Source: Meghimatium bilineatum
Taxonomy: Eukaryota; Mollusca; Gastropoda; Stylommatophora; Philomycidae
DNA length: 64,000 nt
Direction of reading: 5' to 3'
Assembly: GCA_034231615.1 (NCBI GenBank)
Contig: CM067315.1
Span: 17,649,513-17,713,512 of the forward strand
Positions within the stretch are counted from its first letter, which is position 1, and the number at the start of each line of letters is the position of its first letter. Under the pieces are notes generated by a model. It did no database searches, was not told where the DNA came from, and saw nothing but the letters and a program-made list of their open reading frames with translations. This document shows positions 1-11,855 of the stretch, piece by piece. The translations under genes and the position numbers were made by a program.

Positions 1-23
1 TAATACGACAATTCTGAAGTAGT

Positions 24-74
24 AAGCTACAATAGACCAAATTCGTGTGTCCAGAATACAATTTCTGGTGTAGT
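24..74 (+). repeat. Subrepeat 1 (51 bp)
   Basis: Opens AAGCTACAATAGACC and is a short-class subrepeat. Compared with the 60-bp form it lacks about 9 bp between GTGTG and CCAGAATAC. It is nearly identical to subrepeat 6 (306-354), differing mainly by GTGTGTCC versus GTGTGC. That similarity is the substrate for the 217/219-bp short units elsewhere in the array. The tail is either CTGGTGTAGT or CTGTTCTAGT in different monomers. Confidence 0.9.
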
Positions 75-134
75 AAGCTGCAGTACACTCAATTTGTTAG
101 TTATATGCCAGAATACAACGAGATCTGACATACT
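75..134 (+). repeat. Subrepeat 2 (60 bp)
   Basis: Long-class subrepeat opening AAGCTGCAGTACACTC, closely related to subrepeat 5 (246-305). It holds the monomer's BglII site and a PstI site. Subrepeats 2 and 5 share GCCAGAATACAACGAG, the point of exchange in the 612-bp unit at 58294. Confidence 0.9.
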
Positions 135-186
135 AAACAGCAAGAGACCTAATTTGTGTGTAGTACGCCAGTTTTCTGACGTCTCT
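135..186 (+). repeat. Subrepeat 3 (52 bp)
   Basis: Short-class subrepeat opening AAACAGCAAGAGACC. It lacks about 8 bp between GCCAG and TTTTCTGACG compared with the 60-bp form. Its end carries the most useful diagnostic site of the array: GACGTCTCTAG, GACGTCTTAAG or GACGTTTCTAG, which defines three monomer families. Confidence 0.88.
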
Positions 187-245
187 AGCTGCAATACATC
201 AAATTAGTGTGTAAATTGCCAGGATATACAGAGTTCTGTTGTAGA
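187..245 (+). repeat. Subrepeat 4 (59 bp)
   Basis: Opens AGCTGCAATACATC. Variable positions are GCCAGGATATAC versus GCCAGTATATAC, CATCAAATTAG versus CATAAATTTG (one base shorter, in the 498-bp units), and TTGTAGAAAG versus TTGTAGAATG versus TTTTAGAAAG. These covary with the family-defining site in subrepeat 3. Confidence 0.88.
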
Positions 246-305
246 AAGCTGCAGTACACTCAATTTGTGAGTAATATGCCAGAATACAACGAGTTCTAAC
301 GTAGT
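246..305 (+). repeat. Subrepeat 5 (60 bp)
   Basis: Opens AAGCTGCAGTACACTC and is the closest relative of subrepeat 2. It contains an imperfect dyad ACTCA-ATTTG-TGAGT. In the 492- and 497-bp units the end reads CTAACGGTAAGC, two bases shorter than CTAACGTAGTAAGC. Confidence 0.88.
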
Positions 306-354
306 AAGCTACTATACACCAAATTCGTGTGCAGAATACAATTTCTGGTGTAGT
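306..354 (+). repeat. Subrepeat 6 (49 bp)
   Basis: Short-class subrepeat, near-identical to subrepeat 1 but with GTGTGCAGAATAC in the middle. It starts 282 bp after subrepeat 1. Variants include CTACTATACACC versus CTACAATACACC and, from about 40.6 kb rightward, CACAAAATTCG. Confidence 0.9.
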
Positions 355-414
355 AAGCTGCAATACAACGAAATCACGTGTAATAGACCAGAATACACTC
401 AATTCTAGTGTAGA
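355..414 (+). repeat. Subrepeat 7 (60 bp) with CACGTG and a short dyad
   Basis: Opens AAGCTGCAATACAACG. It carries CACGTG (375-380), which is CACGAG in many monomers and CACGCG in a few. Its end holds a perfect 6-bp dyad, TACACT (394-399) and AGTGTA (407-412), around the 7-base loop CAATTCT. This is the most regular hairpin-capable element in the monomer; whether it matters is unknown. Confidence 0.85.
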
Positions 415-473
415 AAGCTTCAGTACAATGGGTTTGTGAGTAATATGCTAGAATAACAGAGTTTTGGCGTACT
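415..473 (+). repeat. Subrepeat 8 (59 bp) with HindIII site
   Basis: Opens AAGCTTCAGTACAATGGG and carries the HindIII site kept in nearly every unit, including the short ones (lost for example at 34764, 37259, 49605 and 53759). The variant GGTTATATGAG adds one base and makes the 500-bp units found only between about 4 and 27 kb. AATAACAGAG versus AATCACAGAG is a second family marker. Confidence 0.88.
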
Positions 474-522
474 AAACTGCAATAGACCCAATTCGTGCGT
501 AATACGACAATTCTGAAGTAGT
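474..522 (+). repeat. Subrepeat 9 (49 bp)
   Basis: Opens AAACTGCAATAGACCC. It is the most CpG-rich subrepeat (TTCGTGCGTAATACGAC) and short-class, lacking about 11 bp before ACAATTCTGAAG. Most of it is deleted in the 441-bp units right of 40 kb. Confidence 0.88.
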
Positions 523-1021
523 AAGCTACAATAGACCAAATTCGTGTGTCCAGAATACAATTTCTGTTCTAGTAAGCTGCAGTACACTCAATTTGTTAGT
601 TATATGCCAGAATACAACGGGATCTGACATACTAAACAGCAAGAGACCTAATTTGTGTGTAGTACGCCAGTTTTCTGACGTCTTAAGCTGCAATACATCA
701 AATTAGTGTGTAAAGTGCCAGGATATACAGAGTTCTGTTGTAGAAAGCTGCAGTACACTCAATTTGTGAGTAATATGCCAGAATACAACGAGTTCTAACG
801 TAGTAAGCTACAATACACCAAATTCGTGTGCAGAATACAATTTCTGGTGTAGTAAGCTGCAATACAACGAAATCACGTGTAATAGACCAGAATACACTCA
901 ATTCTAGTGTAGAAAGCTTCAGTACAATGGGTTTGTGAGTAATATGCTAGAATAACAGAGTTTTGGCGTACTAAACTGCAATAGACCCAATTCGTGCGTA
1001 ATACGACAATTCTGAAGTAGT

Positions 1022-1240
1022 AAGCTACAATAGACCAAATTCGTGTGTCCAGAATACAATTTCTGGTGTAGTAAGCTGCAATACAACGAAATCACGTGTA
1101 ATAGACCAGAATACACTCAATTCTAGTGTAGAAAGCTTCAGTACAATGGGTTTGTGGGTAATATGCTAGAATAACAGAGTTTTGGCGTACTAAACTGCAA
1201 TAGACCCAATTCGTGCGTTATACGACAATTCTGAAGTAGT
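1022..1240 (+). repeat. 219-bp short unit (subrepeats 1-7-8-9)
   Basis: Subrepeat 1 runs straight into subrepeat 7; subrepeats 2-6 are missing. The middle keeps the GTGTGTCC form of subrepeat 1. The loss of 280 bp equals an exchange between subrepeats 1 and 6 to the right of their distinguishing bases. Confidence 0.92.
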
Positions 1241-2230
1241 AAGCTACAATACACCAAATTCGTGTGTCCAGAATACAATTTCTGTTCTAGTAAGCTGCAG
1301 TACACTCAATTTGTTAGTTATATGCCAGAATACAACGAGATCTGACATACTACACAACAAGAGACCTAATTTGTGTGTAGTACGCCAGTTTTCTGACGTC
1401 AAGCTGCAATACATCAAATTAGTGTGTAAATTGCCAGGATATACAGAGTTCTGTTTTAGAAAGCTGCAGTACACTCAATTTGTGAGTAATATGCCAGATT
1501 ACAACGAGTTCTAACGGTAAGCTACAATACACCAAATTCGTGTGCAAAATACAATTTCTGGCGCAGTAAGCTGCAATACAACGAAATCACGTGTAATAGA
1601 CGAGAATACACTCAATTCTAGTGTAGAAAGCTTCAGTACAATGGGTTTGTGAGTAATATGCTAGAATAACAGAGTTTTGGCGTACTAAACTGCAATAGAC
1701 CCAATTCGTGCGTTATACGACAATTCTGAAGTAGTAAGCTACAATAGACCAAATTCGTGTGTCCAGAATACAATTTCTGTTCTAGTAAGCTGCAGTACAC
1801 TCAATTTGTTATATGCCAGAATACAACGAGATCTGACATACTAAACAGCAAGAGACCTAATTTGTGTGTAGTACGCCAGTTTTCTGACGTCTCTAGCTGC
1901 AATACATCAAATTAGTGTGTAAATTGCCAGGATATACAGAGTTCTGTTGTAGAAAGCTGCAGTACACTCAATTTGTGAGTAATATGCCAGAATACAACGA
2001 GTTCTAACGTAGTAAGCTACTATACACCAAATTCGTGTGCAGAATACAATTTCTGGTGTAGTAAGCTGCAATACAACGAAATCACGTGTAATAGACCAGA
2101 ATACACTCAATTCTAGTGTAGAAAGCTTCAGTACAATGGGTTTGTGAGTAATATGCTTGAATAACAGAGTTTTGGCGTACTAAACTGCAATAGACCCAAT
2201 TCGTGCGTAATACGACAATTCTGAAGTAGT

Positions 2231-2449
2231 AAGCTACAATAGACCAAATTCGTGTGTCCAGAATACAATTTCTGGTGTAGTAAGCTGCAATACAACGAAA
2301 TCACGTGTAATAGACCAGAATACACTCAATTCTAGTGTAGAAAGCTTCAGTACAATGGGTTTGTGGGTAATATGCTAGAATAACAGAGTTTTGGCGTACT
2401 AAACTGCAATAGACCCAATTCGTGCGTTATACGACAATTCTGAAGTAGT
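2231..2449 (+). repeat. 219-bp short unit
   Basis: Same structure as the unit at 1022, from which it lies 1,209 bp away. It is part of the same higher-order repeat. Confidence 0.92.
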
Positions 2450-3441
2450 AAGCTACAATACACCAAATTCGTGTGTCCAGAATACAATTTCTGTTCTAGT
2501 AAGCTGCAGTACACTCAATTTGTTAGTTATATGCCAGAATACAACGAGATCTGACATACTACACAACAAGAGACCTAATTTGTGTGTAGTACGCCAGTTT
2601 TCTGACGTCAAGCTGCAATACATCAAATTAGTGTGTAAATTGCCAGGATATACAGAGTTCTGTTTTAGAAAGCTGCAGTACACTCAATTTGTGTAATATG
2701 CCAGATTACAACGAGTTCTAACGGTAAGCTACAATACACCAAATTCGTGTGCAAAATACAATTTCTGGCGCAGTAAGCTGCAATACAACGAAATCACGTG
2801 TAATAGACGAGAATACACTCAATTCTAGTGTAGAAAGCTTCAGTACAATGGGTTTGTGAGTAATATGCTAGAATAACAGAGTTTTGGCGTACTAAACTGC
2901 AATAAACCCAATTCGTGCGTAATACGACAATTCTGAAGTAGTAAGCTACAATAGACCAAATTCGTGTGTCCAGAATATAATTTCTGTTCTAGTAAGCTGC
3001 AGTACACTCAATTTACTAGTTATATGCCAGAATACAACGAGATCTGACATACTAAACAGCAAGAGACCTAATTTGTGTGTAGTACGCCAGTTTTCTGACG
3101 TCTCTAGCTGCAATACATCAAATTAGTGTGTAAATTGCCAGGATATACAGAGTTCTGTTGTAGAAAGCTGCAGTACACTCAATTTGTGAGTAATATGCCA
3201 GAATACAACGAGTTCTAACGTAGTAAGCTACAATACACCAAATTCGTGTGCAGAATACAATTTCTGGTGTAGTAAGCTGCAATACAACGAAATCACGTGT
3301 AATAGACCAGAATACACTCAATTCTAGTGTAGAAAGCTTCAGTACAATGGGTTTGTGAGTAATATGCTACAATAACAGAGTTTTGGCGTACTAAACTGCA
3401 ATAGACCCAATTCGTGCGTAATACGACAATTCTGAAGTAGT

Positions 3442-3658
3442 AAGCTACAATAGACCAAATTCGTGTGCAGAATACAATTTCTTTGGTAGTAAGCTGCAAT
3501 ACAACGAAATCACGTGTAATAGACCAGAATACACTCAATTCTAGTGTAGAAAGCTTCAGTACAATGGGTTTGTGAGTAATATGCTAGAATAACAGAGTTT
3601 TGGCGTAGTAAACTGCAATAGACCCAATTCGTGCGTTATACGACAATTCTGAAGTAGT
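3442..3658 (+). repeat. 217-bp short unit (subrepeats 6-7-8-9)
   Basis: The unit opens with the ACAATAGACC of subrepeat 1 but continues with GTGTGCAGAATAC of subrepeat 6. The exchange therefore lay to the left of the distinguishing bases, and the loss is 282 bp. It also carries the rare CTTTGGTAGT tail shared with the unit at 7867. Confidence 0.92.
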
Positions 3659-5652
3659 AAGCTACAATATACCAAATTCGTGTGTCCAGAATACAATTTC
3701 TGTTCTAGTAAGCTGCAGTACACTCAATCTGTTAGTTATATGCCAGAATACAACGAGATCTGACATACTAAACAGCAAGAGACCTAATTTGTGTGTAGTA
3801 CGCCAGTTTTCTGACGTCTTAAGCTGCAATACATCAAATTAGTGTGTAAATTGCCAGGATATACAGAGTTCTGTTGTAGAATGCTGCAGTACACTCAATT
3901 TGTGAGTAATATGCCAGAATACAACGAGTTCTAACGTAGTAAGCTACAATACACCAAATTCGTGTGCAGAATACAATTTCTGGTGTAGTAAGCTGCAATA
4001 CAACGAAATCACGTGTAATAGACCAGAATACACTCAATTCTAGTGTAGAAAGCTTCAGTACAATGGGTTTGTGAGTAATATGCTAGAATCACAGAGTTTT
4101 GGCGTAGTAAACTGCAATAGACCCAATTCGTGCGTAATACGACAATTCTGAAGTAGTAAGCTACAATAGACCAAATTCGTGTGTCCAGAATACAATTTCT
4201 GTTCTAGTAAGCTGCAGTACACTCAATTTGTTAGTTATATGCCAGAATACAACGAGATCTAACATACTAAACAGCAAGAGACCTAATTTGTGTGTAGTAC
4301 GCCAGTTTTCTGACGTTTCTAGCTGCAATACATCAAATTAGTGTGTAAATTGCCAGGATATACAGAGTTCTGTTGTAGAATGCTGCAGTACACTCAATTT
4401 GTGAGTAATATGCCAGAATACAACGAGTTCTAACGTAGTAAGCTACAATACACCAAATTCGTGTGCAGAATACAATTTCTGGTGTAGTAAGCTGCAATAC
4501 AACGAAATCACGTGTAATAGACCAGAATACACTCAATTCTAGTGTAGAAAGCTTCAGTACAATGGGTTATATGAGTAATATGCTAGAATAACAGAGTTTT
4601 GGCGTACTAAACTGCAATAGACCCAATTCGTGCGTTATACGACAATTCTGAAGTAGTAAGCTACAATACACCAAATTCGTGTGTCCAGAATACAATTTCT
4701 GTTCTAGTAAGCTGCAGTACACTCAATTTGTTAGTTATATGCCAGAATACAACGAGATCTGACATACTAAACAGCAAGAGACCTAATTTGTGTGTAGTAC
4801 GCCAGTTTTCTGACGTCTCTAGCTGCAATACATAAATTTGTGTGTAAATTGCCAGGATATACAGAGTTCTGTTGTAGAAAGCTGCAGTACACTCAATTTG
4901 TGAGTAATATGCCAGAATACAACGAGTTCTAACATAGTAAGCTACTATACACCAAATTCGTGTGCAGAATACAATTTCTGGTGTAGTAAGCTGCAATACA
5001 ACGAAATCACGTGTAATAGACCAGAATACACTCAATTCTAGTGTAGAAAGCTTCAGTACAATGGGTTTGTGAGTAATATGCTAGAATAACAGAGTTTTGG
5101 CGTAGTAAACTGCAATAGACCCAATTCGTGCGTAATACGACAATTCTGAAGTAGTAAGCTACAATAGACCAAATTCGTGTGTCCAGAATACAATTTCTGT
5201 TCTAGTAAGCTGCAGTACACTCAATTTGTTAGTTATATGCCAGAATACAACGAGATCTGACATACTAAACAGCAAGAGACCTAATTTGTATGTAGTACGC
5301 CAGTTTTCTGACGTCTCTAGCTGCAATACATCAAATTAGTGTGTAAATTGCCAGGATATACAGAGTTCTGTTGTAGAAAGCTGCAGTACACTCAATTTGT
5401 GAGTAATATGCCAGAATACAACGAGTTCTAACGGTAAGCTACAATACACCAAATTCGTGTGCAGAATACAATTTCTGGCGTAGTAAGCTGCAATACAACG
5501 AAATCACGTGTAATAGACCAGAATACACTCAATTCTAGTGTAGAAAGCTTCAGTACAATGGGTTTGTGAGTAATATGCTAGAATAACAGAGTTTTGGCGT
5601 ATTAAACTGCAATAGACCCAATTCGTGCGTAATACGACAATTCTGAAGTAGT

Positions 5653-5869
5653 AAGCTACAATAGACCAAATTCGTGTGCAGAATACAATTTCTGGTGTAG
5701 TAAGCTGCAATACAACGAAATCACGTGTAATAGACCAGAATACACTCAATTCTAGTGTAGAAAGCTTCAGTACAATGGGTTTGTGAGTAATATGCTAGAA
5801 TAACAGAGTTTTGGCGTACTAAACTGCAATAGACCCAATTCGTGCGTTATACGACAATTCTGAAGTAGT
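5653..5869 (+). repeat. 217-bp short unit
   Basis: Subrepeat 1/6 hybrid with GTGTGCAGAATAC, then subrepeats 7-9. It follows a 497-bp unit with the CTAACGGTAAGC deletion, as most 217-bp units do. Confidence 0.92.
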
Positions 5870-8800
5870 AAGCTACAATAGACCAAATTCGTGTGTCCAG
5901 AATACAATTTCTGGTGTAGTAAGCTGCAGTACACTCAATTTGTTAGTTATATGCCAGAATACAACGAGATCTGACATACTAAACAGCAAGAGACCTAATT
6001 TGTGTGTAGTACGCCAGTTTTCTGACGTCTCTAGCTGCAATACATCAAATTAGTGTGTAAATTGCCAGTATATACAGAGTTCTGTTGTAGAAAGCTGCAG
6101 TACACTCAATTTGTGAGTAATATGCCAGAATACAACGAGTTCTAACGTAGTAAGCTACTATACACCAAATTCGTGTGCAGAATACAATTTCTGGTGTAGT
6201 AAGCTGCAATACAACGAAATCACGTGTAATAGACCAGAATACACTCAATTCTAGTGTAGAAAGCTTCAGTACAATGGGTTATATGAGTAATATGCTAGAA
6301 TAACAGAGTTTTGGCGTACTAAACTGCAATAGACCCAATTCGTGCGTTATACGACAATTCTGAAGTAGTAAGCTACAATACACCAAATTCGTGTGTCCAG
6401 AATACAATTTCTGTTCTAGTAAGCTGCAGTACACTCAATTTGTTAGTTATATGCCAGAATACAACGAGATCTGACATACTAAACAGCAAGAGACCTAATT
6501 TGTGTGTAGTACGCCAGTTTTCTGACGTCTCTAGCTGCAATACATAAATTTGTGTGTAAATTGCCAGGATATACAGAGTTCTGTTGTAGAAAGCTGCAGT
6601 ACACTCAATTTGTGAGTAATATGCCAGAATACAACGAGTTCTAACGTAGTAAGCTACAATACACCAAATTCGTGTGCAGAATACAATTTCTGGTGTAGTA
6701 AGCTGCAATACAACGAAATCACGTGTAATAGACCAGAATACACTCAATTCTTGTGTAGAAAGCTTCAGTACAATGGGTTTGTGAGTAATATGCTAGAATA
6801 ACAGAGTTTTGGCGTAGTAAACTGCAATAGACCCAATTCGTGCGCAATACGACAATTCTGAAGTAGTAAGCTACAATAGACCAAATTCGTGTGTCCAGAA
6901 TACAATTTCTGTTCTAGTAAGCTGCAGTACACTCAATTTGTTAGTTATATGCCAGAATACAACGAGATCTGACATACTAAACAGCAAGAGACCTAATTTG
7001 TGTGTAGTACGCCAGTTTTCTGACGTCTTAAGCTGCAATACATCAAATTAGTGTGTAAATTGCCAGGATATACAGAGTTCTGTTGTAGAATGCTGCAGTA
7101 CACTCAATTTGTGAGTAATATGCCAGAATACAACGAGTTCTAACGTAGTAAGCTACAATACACCAAATTCGTGTGCAGAATACAATTTCTGGTGTAGTAA
7201 GCTGCAATACAACGAAATCACGTGTAATAGACCAGAATACACTCAATTCTAGTGTAGAAAGCTTCAGTACAATGGGTTTGTGAGTAATATGCTAGAATAA
7301 CAGAGTTTTGGCGTAGTAAACTGCAATAGACCCAATTCGTGCGTAATACGACAATTCTGAAGTAGTAAGCTACAATAGACCAAATTCGTGTGTCCAGAAT
7401 ACAATTTCTGGTGTAGTAAGCTGCAGTACACTCAATTTGTTAGTTATATGCCAGAATACAACGAGATCTGACATACTAAACAGCAAGAGACCTAATTTGT
7501 GTGTAGTACGCCAGTTTTCTGACGTCTCTAGCTGCAATACATCAAATTAGTGTGTAAATTGCCAGTATATACAGAGTTCTGTTGTAGAAAGCTGCAGTAC
7601 ACTCAATTTGTGAGTAATATGCCAGAATACAACGAGTTCTAACGTAGTAAGCTACTATACACCAAATTCGTGTGCAGAATACAATTTCTGGTGTAGTAAG
7701 CTGCAATACAACGAAATCACGTGTAATAGACCAGAATACACTCAATTCTAGTGTAGAAAGCTTCAGTACAATGGGTTATATGAGTAATATGCTAGAATAA
7801 CAGAGTTTTGGCGTACTAAACTGCAATAGACCCAATTCGTGCGTTATACGACAATTCTGAAGTAGTAAGCTACAATACACCAAATTCGTGTGTCCAGAAT
7901 ACAATTTCTGTTCTAGTAAGCTGCAGTACACTCAATTTGTTAGTTATATGCCAGAATACAACGAGATCTGACATACTAAACAGCAAGAGACCTAATTTGT
8001 GTGTAGTACGCCAGTTTTCTGACGTCTCTAGCTGCAATACATAAATTTGTGTGTAAATTGCCAGGATATACAGAGTTCTGTTGTAGAAAGCTGCAGTACA
8101 CTCAATTTGTGAGTAATATGCCAGAATACAACGAGTTCTAACATAGTAAGCTACTATACACCAAATTCGTGTGCAGAATACAATTTCTTTGGTAGTAAGC
8201 TGCAATACAACGAAATCACGTGTAATAGACCAGAATACACTCAATTCTAGTGTAGAAAGCTTCAGTACAATGGGTTTGTGAGTAATATGCTAGAATAACA
8301 GAGTTTTGGCGTACTAAACTGCAATAGACCCAATTCGTGCGTTATACGACAATTCTGAAGTAGTAAGCTACAATAGACCAAATTCGTGTGTCCAGAATAC
8401 AATTTCTGTTCTAGTAAGCTGCAGTACACTCAATCTGTTAGTTATATGCCAGAATACAACGAGATCTGACATACTAAACAGCAAGAGACCTAATTTGTGT
8501 GTAGTACGCCAGTTTTCTGACGTCTTAAGCTGCAATACATCAAATTAGTGTGTAAATTGCCAGGATATACAGAGTTCTGTTGTAGAAAGCTGCAGTACAC
8601 TCAATTTGTGAGTAATATGCCAGAATACAACGAGTTCTAACGTAGTAAGCTACAATACACCAAATTCGTGTGCAGAATACAATTTCTGGTGTAGTAAGCT
8701 GCAATACAACGAAATCACGTGTAATAGACCAGAATACACTCAATTCTTGTGTAGAAAGCTTCAGTACAATGGGTTTGTGAGTAATATGCTAGAATAACAG

Positions 8801-11800
8801 AGTTTTGGCGTAGTAAACTGCAATAGACCCAATTCGTGCGCAATACGACAATTCTGAAGTAGTAAGCTACAATAGACCAAATTCGTGTGTCCAGAATACA
8901 ATTTCTGTTCTAGTAAGCTGCAGTACACTCAATTTGTTAGTTATATGCCAGAATACAACGAGATCTGACATACTAAACAGCAAGAGACCTAATTTGTGTG
9001 TAGTACGCCAGTTTTCTGACGTCTTAAGCTGCAATACATCAAATTAGTGTGTAAATTGCCAGGATATACAGAGTTCTGTTGTAGAATGCTGCAGTACACT
9101 CAATTTGTGAGTAATATGCCAGAATACAACGAGTTCTAACGTAGTAAGCTACAATACACCAAATTCGTGTGCAGAATACAATTTCTGGTGTAGTAAGCTG
9201 CAATACAACGAAATCACGTGTAATAGACCAGAATACACTCAATTCTAGTGTAGAAAGCTTCAGTACAATGGGTTTGTGAGTAATATGCTAGAATCACAGA
9301 GTTTTGGCGTAGTAAACTGCAATAGACCCAATTCGTGCGTAATACGACAATTCTGAAGTAGTAAGCTACAATAGACCAAATTCGTGTGTCCAGAATACAA
9401 TTTCTGTTCTAGTAAGCTGCAGTACACTCAATTTGTTAGTTATATGCCAGAATACAACGAGATCTAACATACTAAACAGCAAGAGACCTAATTTGTGTGT
9501 AGTACGCCAGTTTTCTGACGTTTCTAGCTGCAATACATCAAATTAGTGTGTAAATTGCCAGGATATACAGAGTTCTGTTGTAGAATGCTGCAGTACACTC
9601 AATTTGTGAGTAATATGCCAGAATACAACGAGTTCTAACGTAGTAAGCTACAATACACCAAATTCGTGTGCAGAATACAATTTCTGGTGTAGTAAGCTGC
9701 AATACAACGAAATCACGTGTAATAGACCAGAATACACTCAATTCTAGTGTAGAAAGCTTCAGTACAATGGGTTTGTGAGTAATATGCTAGAATAACAGAG
9801 TTTTGGCGTACTAAACTGCAATAGACCCAATTCGTGCGTAATACGACAATTCTGAAGTAGTAAGCTACAATAGACCAAATTCGTGTGTCCAGAATACAAT
9901 TTCTGGTGTAGTAAGCTGCAGTACACTCAATTTGTTAGTTATATGCCAGAATACAACGAGATCTGACATACTAAACAGCAAGAGACCTAATTTGTGTGTA
10001 GTACGCCAGTTTTCTGACGTCTCTAGCTGCAATACATCAAATTAGTGTGTAAATTGCCAGTATATACAGAGTTCTGTTGTAGAAAGCTGCAGTACACTCA
10101 ATTTGTGAGTAATATGCCAGAATACAACGAGTTCTAACGTAGTAAGCTACTATACACCAAATTCGTGTGCAGAATACAATTTCTGGTGTAGTAAGCTGCA
10201 ATACAACGAAATCACGTGTAATAGACCAGAATACACTCAATTCTAGTGTAGAAAGCTTCAGTACAATGGGTTATATGAGTAATATGCTAGAATAACAGAG
10301 TTTTGGCGTACTAAACTGCAATAGACCCAATTCGTGCGTTATACGACAATTCTGAAGTAGTAAGCTACAATACACCAAATTCGTGTGTCCAGAATACAAT
10401 TTCTGTTCTAGTAAGCTGCAGTACACTCAATTTGTTAGTTATATGCCAGAATACAACGAGATCTGACATACTAAACAGCAAGAGACCTAATTTGTGTGTA
10501 GTACGCCAGTTTTCTGACGTCTCTAGCTGCAATACATAAATTTGTGTGTAAATTGCCAGGATATACAGAGTTCTGTTGTAGAAAGCTGCAGTACACTCAA
10601 TTTGTGAGTAATATGCCAGAATACAACGAGTTCTAACATAGTAAGCTACTATACACCAAATTCGTGTGCAGAATACAATTTCTGGTGTAGTAAGCTGCAA
10701 TACAACGAAATCACGTGTAATAGACCAGAATACACTCAATTCTAGTGTAGAAAGCTTCAGTACAATGGGTTTGTGAGTAATATGCTAGAATAACAGAGTT
10801 TTGGCGTAGTAAACTGCAATAGACCCAATTCGTGCGTAATACGACAATTCTGAAGTAGTAAGCTACAATAGACCAAATTCGTGTGTCCAGAATACAATTT
10901 CTGTTCTAGTAAGCTGCAGTACACTCAATTTGTTAGTTATATGCCAGAATACAACGAGATCTGACATACTAAACAGCAAGAGACCTAATTTGTATGTAGT
11001 ACGCCAGTTTTCTGACGTCTCTAGCTGCAATACATCAAATTAGTGTGTAAATTGCCAGGATATACAGAGTTCTGTTGTAGAAAGCTGCAGTACACTCAAT
11101 TTGTGAGTAATATGCCAGAATACAACGAGTTCTAACGGTAAGCTACAATACACCAAATTCGTGTGCAGAATACAATTTCTGGCGTAGTAAGCTGCAATAC
11201 AACGAAATCACGTGTAATAGACCAGAATACACTCAATTCTAGTGTAGAAAGCTTCAGTACAATGGGTTTGTGAGTAATATGCTAGAATAACAGAGTTTTG
11301 GCGTATTAAACTGCAATAGACCCAATTCGTGCGTTATACGACAATTCTGAAGTAGTAAGCTACAATACACCAAATTCGTGTGTCCAGAATACAATTTCTG
11401 TTCTAGTAAGCTGCAGTACACTCAATTTGTTAGTTATATGCCAGAATACAACGAGATCTGACATACTAAACAGCAAGAGACCTAATTTGTGTGTAGTACG
11501 CCAGTTTTCTGACGTCTCTAGCTGCAATACATAAATTTGTGTGTAAATTGCCAGGATATACAGAGTTCTGTTGTAGAAAGCTGCAGTACACTCAATTTGT
11601 GAGTAATATGCCAGAATACAACGAGTTCTAACATAGTAAGCTACTATACACCAAATTCGTGTGCAGAATACAATTTCTGGTGTAGTAAGCTGCAATACAA
11701 CGAAATCACGTGTAATAGACCAGAATACACTCAATTCTAGTGTAGAAAGCTTCAGTACAATGGGTTATATGAGTAATATGCTAGAATAACAGAGTTTTGG

Positions 11801-11855
11801 CGTACTAAACTGCAATAGACCCAATTCGTGCGTTATACGACAATTCTGAAGTAGT

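Larger units (their letters stand above)
24..522 (+). repeat. Reference 499-bp monomer (nine subrepeats)
   Basis: This is a full-length unit used here as the reference. It divides without remainder into nine subrepeats, each opening with AAGCTNCA or a close variant (AAACAGCA, AAACTGCA). Most carry an AATT-centred core (CAAATTCGTGTG or CTCAATTTGTGAG) and end in a TAGT, TAGA or TACT motif. It contains single HindIII (AAGCTT, 415-420), BglII (AGATCT, 121-126), AatII (GACGTC, 178-183) and CACGTG (375-380) sites, and two PstI sites (CTGCAG, 78-83 and 249-254). The start point is a convention, since a tandem array has no natural beginning. Confidence 0.95.
1..3441 (+). repeat. Array block 1: 1,209-bp HOR
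   Basis: Unit starts: 24, 523, 1022 (219 bp), 1241, 1736, 2231 (219 bp), 2450, 2943. The 1022 and 2231 copies lie 1,209 bp apart and share private variants (ACTACACAACAAG, GACGTCAAGCTG, GTGTGCAAAATAC, CAGATTAC). This marks a three-unit higher-order repeat (219+495+495 bp) present in about two copies. Confidence 0.9.

Noticed and set aside
1-12. TAATACGACA, resembling the start of a T7 phage promoter, once per monomer
   Set aside because: Only the first nine bases match; the required CTCACTATAG continuation is absent (AATTCTGAAG instead). Coincidence in subrepeat 9.
480-510. TTCGTGCGTAATACGAC considered as a CENP-B box
   Set aside because: The core requires an A at the ninth position after TTCG-N4 and a CGGG block; both are missing.
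24-522. 499 bp as three nucleosome lengths (3 x 166 bp)
   Set aside because: The numerical fit is loose, the 217-, 219- and 441-bp units do not obey it, and nothing in the sequence shows a 166-bp subperiod.
4661-5035. Recurrent minus-strand open frames of 64-124 codons (for example 199-402, 4661-5035, 6373-6747) with a tyrosine- and isoleucine-rich peptide repeating about every 20 residues
   Set aside because: The 20-residue period is the 60-bp subrepeat read in frame. The frames open and close with 1-2 bp indels between units, start at arbitrary ATGs, show no promoter or signal, and cover nearly every monomer identically. They are decoded satellite, not genes.
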